64,000 bases of DNA from Ramlibacter pinisoli (GCF_009758015.1 NZ_WSEL01000011.1:1-64000), one strand, 5' to 3'; numbered from the stretch's first letter, positions 31,348 through 39,530 are shown. The notes: generated from the sequence alone by a model not told the origin. A program made the numbers and translations.

Positions 31348-32325
31348 ATGCCATTCGACCCCGCCCAGGCGCTGCGCCTGGCCCAGGAGACATTCGACAT
31401 CGAAGCCAAGGCGGTGCTGGGGCTCAAGCAGCGCACCGGCGAGACGTTCGCGCGCGCCGTCCAGGCCATCCTCGACGTGCCGGGCCGTGTGGTCGTGATG
31501 GGCATGGGCAAGAGCGGCCACATCGGCCGCAAGGTGGCCGCCACGCTGGCGTCCACCGGCACGCCGGCGCTGTTCGTGCACCCGGCCGAGGCCAGCCACG
31601 GCGACCTCGGCATGATCCAGGCGATCGACCTGGTGCTGGCGATCTCCAACGGCGGCGAGAGCGAGGAGATCACCGTCATCCTGCCGGTGCTCAAGCGCCT
31701 GGGGGTGCCGCTGGTGGCCATGACCGGCAATGCGCAGTCGACGCTGGCGCGGCACGCCGACATGGTGCTCGACAGCGGCGTCGAGCAGGAGGCCTGCCCG
31801 CTCAACCTGGCGCCGACCGCCAGCACCACGGCCCAGCTCGCGCTGGGCGATGCGCTGGCGGTGGCGCTGCTCGACGCCCGGGGCTTTCGCAGCGAGGACT
31901 TCGCGCGCTCGCACCCGGGTGGCGCGCTCGGCCGCAAGCTGCTCACCCACCTGTCGGACGTCATGCGCACCGGCGCCGACGTGCCGCGCGTGCCGCCCGA
32001 CACGCCCTTCCCGCAACTGATGCGCGAGATGAGCGCCAAGGGCCTGGGCGCCTCGGCCATCGTCGACGCCGGCGGCCGGGTGCTGGGCATCTTCACCGAC
32101 GGTGACCTGCGCCGGCTGATCGAGAAGGGCGTCGACCTGCGCACCGTGCTGGCGCGCGACGTGATGCACACCCATCCGCGCACCATCCGCCAGGACGCGC
32201 TGGCCGCCGAGGCGGCCGAACTCATGGAGCAGTACCGCATCACCAGCGCGCTGGTGGTCGATGCCGACGGCGTGCTGATCGGTGCGGTCAACACGCACGA
32301 CCTGATGCGCGCGAAGGTGATCTGA
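31348..32325 (+). CDS. kdsD: arabinose-5-phosphate isomerase
   Basis: 325 residues: SIS domain (MGMGKSGHIGRKVAATLAST; HGDLGMIQ; ISNGGESEE) and two C-terminal CBS domains (SDVMRTG..; ARDVMHTHPRT). Converts ribulose-5-phosphate to arabinose-5-phosphate, the first step of Kdo synthesis for LPS. TAGAAT at 31336-31341 lies only 6 nt before the ATG, so the mRNA could be leaderless; no ribosome-binding site is visible. kdsC follows after 2 nt. Confidence 0.95.
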   Translation: MPFDPAQALRLAQETFDIEAKAVLGLKQRTGETFARAVQAILDVPGRVVVMGMGKSGHIGRKVAATLASTGTPALFVHPAEASHGDLGMIQAIDLVLAISNGGESEEITVILPVLKRLGVPLVAMTGNAQSTLARHADMVLDSGVEQEACPLNLAPTASTTAQLALGDALAVALLDARGFRSEDFARSHPGGALGRKLLTHLSDVMRTGADVPRVPPDTPFPQLMREMSAKGLGASAIVDAGGRVLGIFTDGDLRRLIEKGVDLRTVLARDVMHTHPRTIRQDALAAEAAELMEQYRITSALVVDADGVLIGAVNTHDLMRAKVI

Positions 32326-32327
32326 GG

Positions 32328-32873
32328 GTGGCTGCGCCGGCCCTGACCTTCCCGCCCGACCTGCTGCTCGCCGCCCAGGGTGTGCGGGTGGCGTTCTTCG
32401 ACGTCGACGGCGTTCTCACCGACGGCGGGCTCTACCTGTCCGAGGCCGGCGAGTCGCTCAAGCGCTTCCACATCCTCGACGGGCTCGGGCTCAAGCTGCT
32501 GCAGCGCGCCGGCATCACGCCGGCCGTGATCACCGGGCGCGACTCGGCGCCGCTGCGGACTCGCTTGGCGGCGCTGGGCATCGACCAGGTGCACTACGGC
32601 ACCGAGGACAAGGCGCCGGCGGCCGAGAAGACGCTGGCGGCGCTCGGCCTGGGCTGGTCGCAGGCCGCGGCCATCGGCGACGACTGGCCCGACCTGCCGG
32701 TGCTGCGCCGCTGCGCGTTCGCGGCCGCGCCGGCCAACGCCCATGCCGAGGTGAAGGCGCAGGCCCGCTACGTCACCAGCGCCGCCGGCGGCCATGGCGC
32801 GGCGCGCGAGTTCTGCGACCTGCTGCTGGTGGCCAGTGGGCGCTACGTCCAGCTGCTGGACCGCTACGCGTGA
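32328..32873 (+). CDS. kdsC: 3-deoxy-D-manno-octulosonate-8-phosphate phosphatase
   Basis: 181 residues, HAD subclass without a cap. FFDVDGVLTDG (nucleophile Asp), VITGRDS and IGDDWPDLPVL motifs are present. Releases phosphate from Kdo-8-P. GTG start two bases after kdsD; its stop overlaps the lptC start (GTGA). Confidence 0.94.
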   Translation: MAAPALTFPPDLLLAAQGVRVAFFDVDGVLTDGGLYLSEAGESLKRFHILDGLGLKLLQRAGITPAVITGRDSAPLRTRLAALGIDQVHYGTEDKAPAAEKTLAALGLGWSQAAAIGDDWPDLPVLRRCAFAAAPANAHAEVKAQARYVTSAAGGHGAAREFCDLLLVASGRYVQLLDRYA

Positions 32874-33514
32874 ACAAGGCGCGCGCCGTCGCCGGCTGGC
32901 AGTGGCTGCGCGCCACCGGCGACCGGCTGGCCATCTACCTGCCGGTCATCCTGATGGGGCTGCTGGCCCTGGGCACCTACTGGCTGGCCAGCAACACGCC
33001 GACCTTCTTCGGCGCCTCCGATGCGCAGAAGACGCCGACCCACGATCCCGACTACTTCATGCGCGGCTTCTCGGTGAAGACCTACGACCCCACCGGGCGG
33101 CTCAAGAGCGAGATCTTCGGCACCGAGGCGCGCCACTACCCGGACACCGACACGCTGGAGATCGACCAGGTGCGCATCCGCTCCTACGACGAGAAGGGCG
33201 CGGTGACGGTGGCGACGGCGCGCAAGGGCATCAGCAACGGCGACGGCAGCGAGGCCCAGCTGATGGGCGACGCGGTCGTGGTGCGCGACGCGTTGCCGGA
33301 CACGAACACGCCGCGGATGGAGTTCCGCGGCGAGTTCCTGCACGTGTTCGTCAACACCGAGCGGGTGAAGTCGCACCTGCCGGTGACGCTGATCCGCGGC
33401 ACCGACCGCTTCATCGCCGACCAGATGGACTACGACAACCTCGACCGGGTGATGGACCTGCGCGGCCGCGTGCGCGGGGTGCTGATGCCCCAGGGCCGCA
33501 AGCCGGCGCCATGA
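32870..33514 (+). CDS. lptC: LPS export protein LptC
   Basis: 214 residues. One N-terminal membrane anchor (RLAIYLPVILMGLLALGTYWLA, about 19-40) and a periplasmic beta-jellyroll (PDYFMRGFSVKTYDPTGRL onwards) that passes LPS from LptBFG to LptA. Start is GTG 32870. In many relatives lptA and lptB come next; here an SDR gene follows, so those genes are elsewhere. Confidence 0.9.
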   Translation: MNKARAVAGWQWLRATGDRLAIYLPVILMGLLALGTYWLASNTPTFFGASDAQKTPTHDPDYFMRGFSVKTYDPTGRLKSEIFGTEARHYPDTDTLEIDQVRIRSYDEKGAVTVATARKGISNGDGSEAQLMGDAVVVRDALPDTNTPRMEFRGEFLHVFVNTERVKSHLPVTLIRGTDRFIADQMDYDNLDRVMDLRGRVRGVLMPQGRKPAP

Positions 33515-33530
33515 GACGCGGGACGCGCGC

Positions 33531-34304
33531 GTGAGCGGGCTGGTATTCATCACCGGCGCCTCCAGCGGCATCGGCCAGGCCCTGGCCTGGCGCTACTACC
33601 AGGCCGGCTGGTCGCTGGCGCTGGCGGCGCGGCGCAGTGGCGAGATCCAGGCCTGGGCGGCGCAGCAGGGCATCGATCCCGGGCGCTGCCGCATCTACGC
33701 GGCCGACGTCGCCGAAACCGACAGCATCGTGGCGGCCGGGCGGCAGTGCCTCGCCAGCCAGGGGCTGCCCGACGTGGTGATCGCCAACGCCGGCATCAGC
33801 CTCGGCGTCGACAGCGCCGAGCGCGCCGACCTGGACGTGATCGCGCGCACCTTCGCCACCAACAACGTCGGCCTGGCGGCCACCTTCCATCCCTTCATCG
33901 CGGCCATGGCGGCGCGACGCGCCGGCACGCTGGTGGGCATCGCCAGCGTGGCCGGCATCCGCGGCCTGCCGGGCCATGGGGCCTACTGCGCCAGCAAGGC
34001 CGCCGTCATCGCCTACTGCGAGAGCCTGCGCGGCGAGCTGCGCCCGGCCGGGGTGCGGGTGGTGACCATCAGCCCGGGCTACATCGACACCCCGCTGACG
34101 CGCCAGAACCGCTACCGCATGCCGTTCCTGATGGCGCCGCCGGCGTTCGCCGACCAGGCCTTCCGCACCATCGCGGCCGGCCGCAGCTACCGCGTCATTC
34201 CCTGGCCGATGGGCGTGGTCGCCAAGCTGCTGCGCCTGCTGCCCGACCCGCTGTTCGACCGCCTGCTGGCCGGCCGTCCGCGCAAGCACCGCCAAGGCGG
34301 CTGA
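33531..34304 (+). CDS. short-chain dehydrogenase/reductase family protein
   Basis: 257 residues, classical SDR: TGASSGIGQAL (cofactor loop), NAG at about 83-86, catalytic Ser in GIASVAG, and YCASK. Position 33 region AARRSGE with two Arg suggests NADP(H) preference. The C-terminus (MGVVAKLLRLLPDPLFDRLLAGRP) is hydrophobic and may touch the membrane. GTG start 16 nt after lptC implies co-transcription. The substrate is unknown. Confidence 0.9.
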   Translation: MSGLVFITGASSGIGQALAWRYYQAGWSLALAARRSGEIQAWAAQQGIDPGRCRIYAADVAETDSIVAAGRQCLASQGLPDVVIANAGISLGVDSAERADLDVIARTFATNNVGLAATFHPFIAAMAARRAGTLVGIASVAGIRGLPGHGAYCASKAAVIAYCESLRGELRPAGVRVVTISPGYIDTPLTRQNRYRMPFLMAPPAFADQAFRTIAAGRSYRVIPWPMGVVAKLLRLLPDPLFDRLLAGRPRKHRQGG

Positions 34305-34447
34305 GCGCGCCGCCCGCGCGGCGGGCCCCGACCACCACCAACAGACGCGACGGTGCCGCCGGCACGGGCGGCCGGGCCGGCGCGCCGTTCGTCGGCGCCT
34401 GCCAAACCCGTCCCCGGCTGAGCTTGTCATTGAATTGCGTTGATCTA

Positions 34448-34461
34448 AATTGAATTCAATT
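34448..34461. promoter_or_regulatory. palindromic operator before tetR-type gene
   Basis: AATTGAATTCAATT, perfect 14-bp palindrome 13 nt before the TetR start and next to a plausible promoter (TTGTCA 34424, TAAATT 34446). A further ATTGAATT half-site lies at about 34429. It differs in sequence from the ATTCAC-N5-GTGAAT set, so this regulator has its own site. Confidence 0.6.
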
Positions 34462-34474
34462 CAGGAGACGACCG

Positions 34475-35110
34475 ATGGCACCCCGCGCCTACCACAGCGA
34501 AACCCGCCTGCAGCAGCAGGCCGCGCTGAAGGACCGCATCGCGGCGGCGGCGGCGCGGCTGCACGCGCTGCGCGGTGCCCAGGGCACCAGCTGGGCCGCC
34601 ATCGCGCAGGAGGCCGGGGTGTCGCTGCCGACCGTCTACAAGCACTTCCCCGACTACGACAGCCTGATCCCGGCCTGCACCGGCCACGCGGCGCGCGGTG
34701 CCCCGCCGTTGCCGGCCGAGCGCATCCTGGCGCACACCGAGCTGGCGGCCGCCGTGGCCGATCTGGTCGAGGCGATGGACCGGCTGCACGCCTACTACGA
34801 GCCCTGGCTGGCATGGGGCGAGCACCGGACGCTCGACGCGGTGGCGCGCTTTGCCGACACGCAGCGGGCCGAGCTGACCGGGCTGTGCCGCGCCGTGCTG
34901 CTGCGCTGCGCGCCCGGGCTGGCCGAGCCGGACCGCATCGCGGCCGCTTGGCAGGCGCTGCTCGACTTCGATTTCTGGCACGGCCTGGTGCGCCACCACG
35001 GCCTGCCGCGCGCCGCGGTGCGGCGCACCACCGCTGAACTCCTGCTGGCTGTCACCGGACCGCAGCCTGCAGCGACCCCCGCGCGTCCGACACGAAAGCC
35101 TGCCCCATGA
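34475..35110 (+). CDS. TetR/AcrR-family transcriptional regulator
   Basis: 211 residues. HTH in SWAAIAQEAGVSLPTVYKHFPDY (about 38-60); helical ligand domain follows. AGGAG 7 nt before the ATG. Its last codons overlap the MBL gene start (ATGA), so the two are translationally coupled, and the palindrome upstream suggests autoregulation of the pair. Confidence 0.88.
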   Translation: MAPRAYHSETRLQQQAALKDRIAAAAARLHALRGAQGTSWAAIAQEAGVSLPTVYKHFPDYDSLIPACTGHAARGAPPLPAERILAHTELAAAVADLVEAMDRLHAYYEPWLAWGEHRTLDAVARFADTQRAELTGLCRAVLLRCAPGLAEPDRIAAAWQALLDFDFWHGLVRHHGLPRAAVRRTTAELLLAVTGPQPAATPARPTRKPAP

Positions 35111-35826
35111 CCGAACCGCTTGCCTCCATCCAACCCGTCGGCCAGGACATCTGGCGCATCAGCGTGCCAGTCCCGCCGAGCCAGTTCCCGGGTGGGTTCT
35201 CCTTCAACCAGTACCTGGTGGTGGACGAGCGGCCCCTGCTCTTCCACACCGGGCCCAAGAAGCTGTTCGGCCAGGTGCGCGAGCAGATCGAGAAGGTGCT
35301 GCCGGTCGACCAGCTGCGCTACATCGCTTTCTCGCACGTGGAAGCCGACGAGTGCGGCGCCCTGCCCGACTTCCTGGCGCTGGCGCCGCAGGCCCGGCCG
35401 GTGTGCGGCCGTGTGGCGGCCATGGTCTCGATCAGCGACCTGGTGGACGTCGAGCCGGTGGCCCTGGACGATGGCCAGGTGCTCGACCTCGGGCGGCACC
35501 AGCTGGTGTGGCAGGACACGCCGCACCTGCCGCACGGCTGGGAATGCGGTTACCTGTTCGACCGCACCACCGGCACGCTGTTCTGCGGCGACCTGTTCAC
35601 CCAGCCGGGCACCGGCGACGTGGCGCTGGTGACGCACGACATCCTGGGCCCCAGCGAGGCCTTCCGGCGCGAGATGGACTACTTCTCCCACAGCCGCGAT
35701 GCGCAGACGATGGTCGAGAAGCTGGCCCGGCTGGAGCCCTCGCTGCTGGCCTGCATGCACGGCAGTGCCTGGAAGGGCGATGGCGCCGCCCTGCTGCGCA
35801 GCCTGGGGACGGCACTGGCCCACTGA
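35107..35826 (+). CDS. metallo-beta-lactamase-fold protein, diiron (ODP/flavodiiron-like) type
   Basis: 239 residues. The motif is SHVEADECG (H-x-E-x-D), with later TPHLPHG (His), CGDLFTQPG (Asp) and CMHGSAWKG (His). H-x-E-x-D rather than H-x-H-x-D-H is the ligand set of flavodiiron proteins and oxygen-binding diiron proteins. There is no flavodoxin domain, so it could sense or bind O2/NO, or detoxify a small molecule using a separate reductase. It is coupled to the TetR gene and ended by a terminator. Confidence 0.82.
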   Translation: MTEPLASIQPVGQDIWRISVPVPPSQFPGGFSFNQYLVVDERPLLFHTGPKKLFGQVREQIEKVLPVDQLRYIAFSHVEADECGALPDFLALAPQARPVCGRVAAMVSISDLVDVEPVALDDGQVLDLGRHQLVWQDTPHLPHGWECGYLFDRTTGTLFCGDLFTQPGTGDVALVTHDILGPSEAFRREMDYFSHSRDAQTMVEKLARLEPSLLACMHGSAWKGDGAALLRSLGTALAH

Positions 35827-35844
35827 CGGCGGGCCGGAAACGAC

Positions 35845-35868
35845 AAAGCCCGTCCGGGGACGGGCTTT
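35845..35868. terminator. bidirectional intrinsic terminator
   Basis: AAAGCCCGTCC/GGACGGGCTTT (35845-35855 with 35858-35868) between convergent genes, with T-rich ends on both strands. It serves the MBL gene and the RNA-binding protein gene. Confidence 0.92.
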
Positions 35869-35910
35869 TGTCGTTCGGCGCCTGGGTGCGGCGCCGGGAT
35901 CGCGCAGTGC

Positions 35911-36405
35911 TTAGTAACCGCCGCGGTTGCCGCCGCCGCGCGGGCCGGAGCCGTACGGGCTGCGGAAGCCGCCGTCGCCGCCGCCACCACCGCTGCGGCC
36001 ACCGCCGCCGCCGCCGTAGCCGCCGCCACCGCTGCGGCCACCACCGCCGCCGCCGCCGTAGCCGCCACCGCCGCCACCACCACCGTAGCCGCCGCCGCCA
36101 CCACCGCCGCCGTAGCCGCCGCCACCGCCGCCGTAGCCGCCGGTGCGCGGACGCGATTCCATCGGACGCGCTTCGTTGACCACCACGCTACGGCCGCCCA
36201 GCGGCTGGCCGTTCATGCCGTTGATGGCAGCTTGCGCTTCGGCATCGCTGCCCATCTCGACGAATCCGAAGCCCTTGGAGCGGCCGGTGTCGCGCTCCAT
36301 CATGACCTTGGCGCTGGTGACGGCGCCGAATTGGCTGAATGCCTGCTCGAGGTCGCTGTCGCGCACCGAGTAGGGCAGGTTACCCACGTAAAGTTTGTTG
36401 CCCAT
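35911..36405 (-). CDS. glycine-rich RRM RNA-binding protein
   Basis: 164 residues. One RRM (1-80) with RNP2 LYVGNLPY and RNP1 KGFGFVEM, then a tail (about 88-164) of YGGGGGG and RSGGGG repeats. Similar proteins in cyanobacteria and betaproteobacteria are RNA chaperones, often cold-induced. CAGGAG precedes the ATG. The tail's repeated DNA (35960-36145) is prone to slippage, so its length may vary between strains. A leader of up to 200 nt with no ORF lies upstream. Confidence 0.92.
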   Translation of the reverse strand: MGNKLYVGNLPYSVRDSDLEQAFSQFGAVTSAKVMMERDTGRSKGFGFVEMGSDAEAQAAINGMNGQPLGGRSVVVNEARPMESRPRTGGYGGGGGGYGGGGGGGGYGGGGGGGGYGGGGGGGRSGGGGYGGGGGGRSGGGGGDGGFRSPYGSGPRGGGNRGGY

Positions 36406-36625
36406 CTGCTGGGACTCCTGAAAAAACCGATTGAACGAAAGCGATGGAGTCCCGAAAACGCATCAAAACCAGAAGCGAAAGTGACCTGTTCACCGCAAAC
36501 CGCGTGGCACTGCGAATCCACGTCGAGTCATTATGGAGCAGATACCCGGGCGTCACGCAAGGGGGGCAAGCCCACGCGCCCCGCGCTTTTTGCCGGCAAG
36601 GGCAGGATGTTTGTGAGCGAATGCA

Positions 36626-36829
36626 TCAGCCAGGGGCGTCGTCGCCAGCCTGCTGGCGCCAGCGCCCGAACGCCTCACGCATGAGCTGAAGCTGGCGCGC
36701 GAAGCGCGGGCAGGCCTCGCAGGCAGCCAGGTGCAGCCGCAACGCCACCCGGTCGGGCAGCGACAGCGCGCGGTCTTCGCGTGCCACCAGCAGGGCGGCG
36801 GCTTCCTTGCAGGTGCGGCGCAGGATCAT
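36626..36829 (-). CDS. small zinc-finger anti-sigma-like protein
   Basis: 67 residues. Contains Cys at 7 (RRTCKEAAALL) and HLAACEACPRF (H-x3-C-x2-C), the zinc-binding ZAS motif of anti-sigma factors. There is no membrane segment, so it would be a soluble, possibly redox-sensitive regulator. The start overlaps the sigma factor stop (ATGA), which supports a partnership. Confidence 0.78.
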   Translation of the reverse strand: MILRRTCKEAAALLVAREDRALSLPDRVALRLHLAACEACPRFARQLQLMREAFGRWRQQAGDDAPG

Positions 36830-37389
36830 GGGGCGGACGGGGTGTGGAACCAGTTCAGGTCCAGGCACTCGCGCAGGCGCAGCCGGGCCCGGTGCAGCTG
36901 GACATAGAGGTTGGTCGGCGTTAGCGCCAATTCCTTGCAGATCTCGTCGCTGGAAAGCTCCAGCCACTCGCGCATCAGGAACACGCGGGCCATCGCCGGC
37001 GGCAGCTTCTGCACGCACAGTTCCAGGATCTCGAAGAACTGGCGCGACGCCAGCGCCCGCTCCGGATCGCCCCAGTCGGCCGGCGGGGCGGCGAAGTGGC
37101 CGTCGGCCCGGAACACCAGCGCCTCCAGTTCCGCGCTGCCATCGCCCTCCTCGCTGTCCAGCGCGACCTCGCGCCGGCGGCTGCGCAGGCAGTCGATCAC
37201 CTTGTGCTTGAGGATGCCGACCAGCCAGGTGCGCAGCTGCGAACGGCCGTCGAAGGCCTGCGGCCGGGACAGCGCCGCCAGCAGGGTTTCGGACACCGCG
37301 TCCTCGGCCCAGGCGTCGTTGCGCAGCTGCAGGCGCGCATAGCGCAGCAGGTAGCTGCGGTGCTCGGCGACGTCGAGTTCGAACGGCAT
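36826..37389 (-). CDS. ECF-type RNA polymerase sigma factor
   Basis: 187 residues. Region 2 (YLLRYARLQLRNDAWAEDAVSETL; FDGRSQLRTWLVGILKHKVID) and region 4 (LPPAMARVFLMREWLELSSDEICKELALTPTNLYVQLHRAR). An acidic linker (about 80-110) separates them. Coupled to the zinc-finger protein. Group resembles sigma factors paired with ZAS proteins in betaproteobacteria; the target regulon is not visible here. Confidence 0.92.
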   Translation of the reverse strand: MPFELDVAEHRSYLLRYARLQLRNDAWAEDAVSETLLAALSRPQAFDGRSQLRTWLVGILKHKVIDCLRSRRREVALDSEEGDGSAELEALVFRADGHFAAPPADWGDPERALASRQFFEILELCVQKLPPAMARVFLMREWLELSSDEICKELALTPTNLYVQLHRARLRLRECLDLNWFHTPSAP

Positions 37390-37448
37390 GGGCGGTCAGC
37401 GGGGCCGGAGCGGATGCTAGTCCCAGCGCGCGCCGGCTGCCGGGCGCC

Positions 37449-38651
37449 TCACCAGGTGGCTTCGCGCTCGGGCGTGGAGCCGATGCGGTGGATGGCCAGG
37501 TCGGCGCCCTCGTACTCCTCCTCCTGCGACAGGCGCAGGCCGACCACCAGCTTGAGCACGCCGTAGACCGCGAAGCCGCCGAGCAGCGCCCAGCCGACGC
37601 CCAGCAGGCTGCCGAGCGCCTGCGCGCCCAGGCTCACGCCGCCCAGGCCACCCAGCGCCTTGCTGCCGAAGATGCCGGCGGCCAGCCCGCCCCACAGCCC
37701 GCACAGCCCGTGCAGCGGCCAGACGCCCAGCACGTCGTCGATCTTCCAGCGGTTCTGGGCGATGGTGAACATCACCACGAACACTGCCCCGGCCACCCCG
37801 CCGACCGCCAGCGCGCCCAGCGGGTGCATCAGGTCGGAGCCGGCGCACACCGCCACCAGGCCGGCCAGCGGGCCGTTGTGGACGAAGCCGGGGTCGTTGC
37901 GCCCCAGCGCCAGCGCGGCCAGGGTGCCGCCCACCATCGCCATCAGCGAGTTGACGGCGACCAGGCCGGAGATCTTGTCGATCGTCTGGGCGCTCATCAC
38001 GTTGAAGCCGAACCAGCCCACGGTGAGGATCCAGGCGCCCAGCGCCAGGAACGGGATGTTGGACGGCGGGTGGGCCGAGACGGCGCCGTCCTTGCGGTAG
38101 CGGTTGCTGCGTGCGCCCAGCAGCAGCACCGCCGGCAACGCGATCCAGCCGCCCACCGCGTGCACCACCACCGAGCCGGCGAAGTCATGGAAGTCGGCGC
38201 CGGTGGCGGCCTGGATCCAGTCCTGGATGCCGAACGAGCGGTTCCAGGCCACGCCCTCGAACAGCGGATAGACCACGCCGACGATGACCGCGGTGGCCGC
38301 CAGCTGCGGGCCGAAGCGGGCCCGCTCGGCGATGCCGCCCGAGATGATGGCCGGGATGGCGCCGGCGAACGTGAGCAGGAAGAAGAACTTCACCAGTTCG
38401 TAGCCGTTGCGGGCCGCCAGCTGGTCGGCGCCGACCAGGAAGCTGGTGCCGTAGGCGACGCTGTAGCCGACCAGGAAGTAGGCCACCGTGGAGACGGCGA
38501 AGTCGCTGAGGATCTTGACCAGGGCGTTGACCTGGTTCTTCTTGCGCACGGTGCCCAGTTCGAGAAAGGCGAAGCCGGCATGCATGGCCAGCACCATGAT
38601 GCCGCCGAGCAGGATGAACAGGGCGTCCGAGCCCTGTTTGAGTGCTTCCAT
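37449..38651 (-). CDS. amtB: ammonium transporter
   Basis: 400 residues with about 11 membrane segments. The twin pore histidines fall in FAGSVVVHAVGGWIAL (about 157) and LMHPLGALAVGG (about 299). It starts directly at the first membrane helix (MEALKQGSDALFILLGG), without a signal peptide. GGAG 9 nt upstream. No glnK is adjacent in the window. A sigma-54 promoter lies upstream, consistent with nitrogen control by NtrC. Confidence 0.95.
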   Translation of the reverse strand: MEALKQGSDALFILLGGIMVLAMHAGFAFLELGTVRKKNQVNALVKILSDFAVSTVAYFLVGYSVAYGTSFLVGADQLAARNGYELVKFFFLLTFAGAIPAIISGGIAERARFGPQLAATAVIVGVVYPLFEGVAWNRSFGIQDWIQAATGADFHDFAGSVVVHAVGGWIALPAVLLLGARSNRYRKDGAVSAHPPSNIPFLALGAWILTVGWFGFNVMSAQTIDKISGLVAVNSLMAMVGGTLAALALGRNDPGFVHNGPLAGLVAVCAGSDLMHPLGALAVGGVAGAVFVVMFTIAQNRWKIDDVLGVWPLHGLCGLWGGLAAGIFGSKALGGLGGVSLGAQALGSLLGVGWALLGGFAVYGVLKLVVGLRLSQEEEYEGADLAIHRIGSTPEREATW

Positions 38652-38680
38652 GGGGGGTACTCCGGATGAAACTGCTTTGT

Positions 38681-38720
38681 TTTGGTGCGCATGGACCGAT
38701 CCGGCCGCATGCGCACCAAA
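38681..38720 (-). repeat. 13-bp inverted repeat in the amtB leader
   Basis: TTTGGTGCGCATG (38681-38693) and CATGCGCACCAAA (38708-38720), perfect arms with 14-nt loop. Each arm contains the GGTGC/GCACC core of NtrC half-sites. It lies downstream of the predicted amtB start point, so it would form a strong hairpin in the mRNA. Confidence 0.7.
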
Positions 38721-38724
38721 GCTA

Positions 38725-38740
38725 AGCAATAAACGCGCCA
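38725..38740 (-). promoter_or_regulatory. amtB: sigma-54 promoter of amtB
   Basis: On the minus strand TGGCGCG-TTTA-TTGCT, with GG and GC separated by exactly 10 nt; consensus is TGGCACG-N4-TTGCW. The start point would be near 38715, giving a leader of about 65 nt. Confidence 0.82.
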
Positions 38741-38765
38741 GAAGAGTGCGATTCCTCTGGCCGGG

Positions 38766-38771
38766 TACAAT
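38766..38771 (+). promoter_or_regulatory. -10 element for the GDT1 gene leader
   Basis: TACAAT (5/6 to consensus) places the start at about 38778, just before the riboswitch. The -35 is not obvious. Confidence 0.5.
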
Positions 38772-38782
38772 GGTGGCTGTCA

Positions 38783-38923
38783 TTGGGGAGTAGCCTCCCT
38801 TCCCGCAAGGGGAAGGGGCGTGCGTCAACAGACTTGGGCCTCGCGCCCATGGCGCCCGCGACTTCGGTTTGGCGAGACCTTTGACTGCGCAGCCCTCCTG
38901 TATGGCCGGGGCGCTGCGCAGTC
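38783..38923 (+). promoter_or_regulatory. yybP-ykoY (Mn2+) riboswitch with downstream hairpin
   Basis: Shows the conserved 5' loop GGGGAGTAGCC (38785), the GTCAACAGACTTGG segment, and the 3' loop GGCGAGACC (38871-38879) in the correct order. Directly after it GACTGCGCAGC/GCTGCGCAGTC (38883-38893 with 38913-38923) forms an 11-bp hairpin ending 35 nt before the start codon, probably the expression platform. In known cases Mn2+ binding turns the downstream exporter gene on. The gene behind it fits: GDT1/TMEM165-type cation exporter. Confidence 0.85.
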
Positions 38924-38957
38924 ATTGGTGCGTCCGTCGCCCCGGCCGGAGTTCTCC

Positions 38958-39524
38958 ATGGAAGCCTTCCTCGTCTCCACCGGGCTGGTGGCCCTCGCCG
39001 AAATGGGCGACAAGACGCAGCTGCTGTCGCTGCTGCTGGCCGCCCGGTTCCGCAAGCCCTGGCCCATCGTCGCCGGCATCCTGGTGGCCACCCTGGCCAA
39101 CCACGCGCTGGCCGGCGCCGTCGGCGCCTGGATCACCGACTGGCTGGGGCCGCAGACCCTGCGCTGGATCCTGGGCGCCTCCTTCCTCGCCATGGCGGCC
39201 TGGATGCTGGTGCCCGACAAGCTCGACGAGGACGACGCGCCGGCCGGCGGCAGCCGCCTGGGCGTCTTTGCGACCACGCTGGTGGCGTTCTTCCTGGCCG
39301 AGATGGGCGACAAGACGCAGATCGCCACCGTCATGCTGGCCGCCCGCTTCGGCGCCTGGGCCTCGGTGGTGGCCGGCACCACGCTGGGCATGATGCTGGC
39401 CAACGCACCGGTGGTCTGGTTCGGCGACCGCATCGTGCGCCGGGTGCCGATCCGGCTGGTGCACCTGGTGTCGGCGGTGATCTTCCTGGTCCTCGGGGCG
39501 GCCGCCCTGCTGGGTGCCGGTTGA
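38958..39524 (+). CDS. TMEM165/GDT1-family Mn2+/Ca2+ exporter
   Basis: 188 residues, six membrane segments in two repeats, each with the family motif AEMGDKTQ (about 15 and 115) whose acidic residues bind the cation. Bacterial members behind yybP-ykoY riboswitches export manganese. ATG 38958 is chosen because it starts the first helix; a longer frame would read through the riboswitch. CGGAG lies 7 nt upstream. Confidence 0.92.
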   Translation: MEAFLVSTGLVALAEMGDKTQLLSLLLAARFRKPWPIVAGILVATLANHALAGAVGAWITDWLGPQTLRWILGASFLAMAAWMLVPDKLDEDDAPAGGSRLGVFATTLVAFFLAEMGDKTQIATVMLAARFGAWASVVAGTTLGMMLANAPVVWFGDRIVRRVPIRLVHLVSAVIFLVLGAAALLGAG

Positions 39525-39530
39525 TATACT
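39521..39530 (+). promoter_or_regulatory. metX: extended -10 promoter of metX
   Basis: TTGATATACT contains TG-A-TATACT, an extended -10 whose TGA is also the stop codon of the exporter gene. The start would be near 39537, at the first base of the riboswitch. Confidence 0.6.

Noticed and set aside
29314..32298. 994-codon version of the antiporter starting near 32298
   Set aside because: The extra 330 residues lie antisense to kdsD and are not membrane-like; the real start is ATG 31299.
35960..36145. Regular repeats that look like a CRISPR or satellite array
   Set aside because: They encode the Gly/Tyr-rich tail of the RRM protein; units are short and irregular and have no unique spacers.
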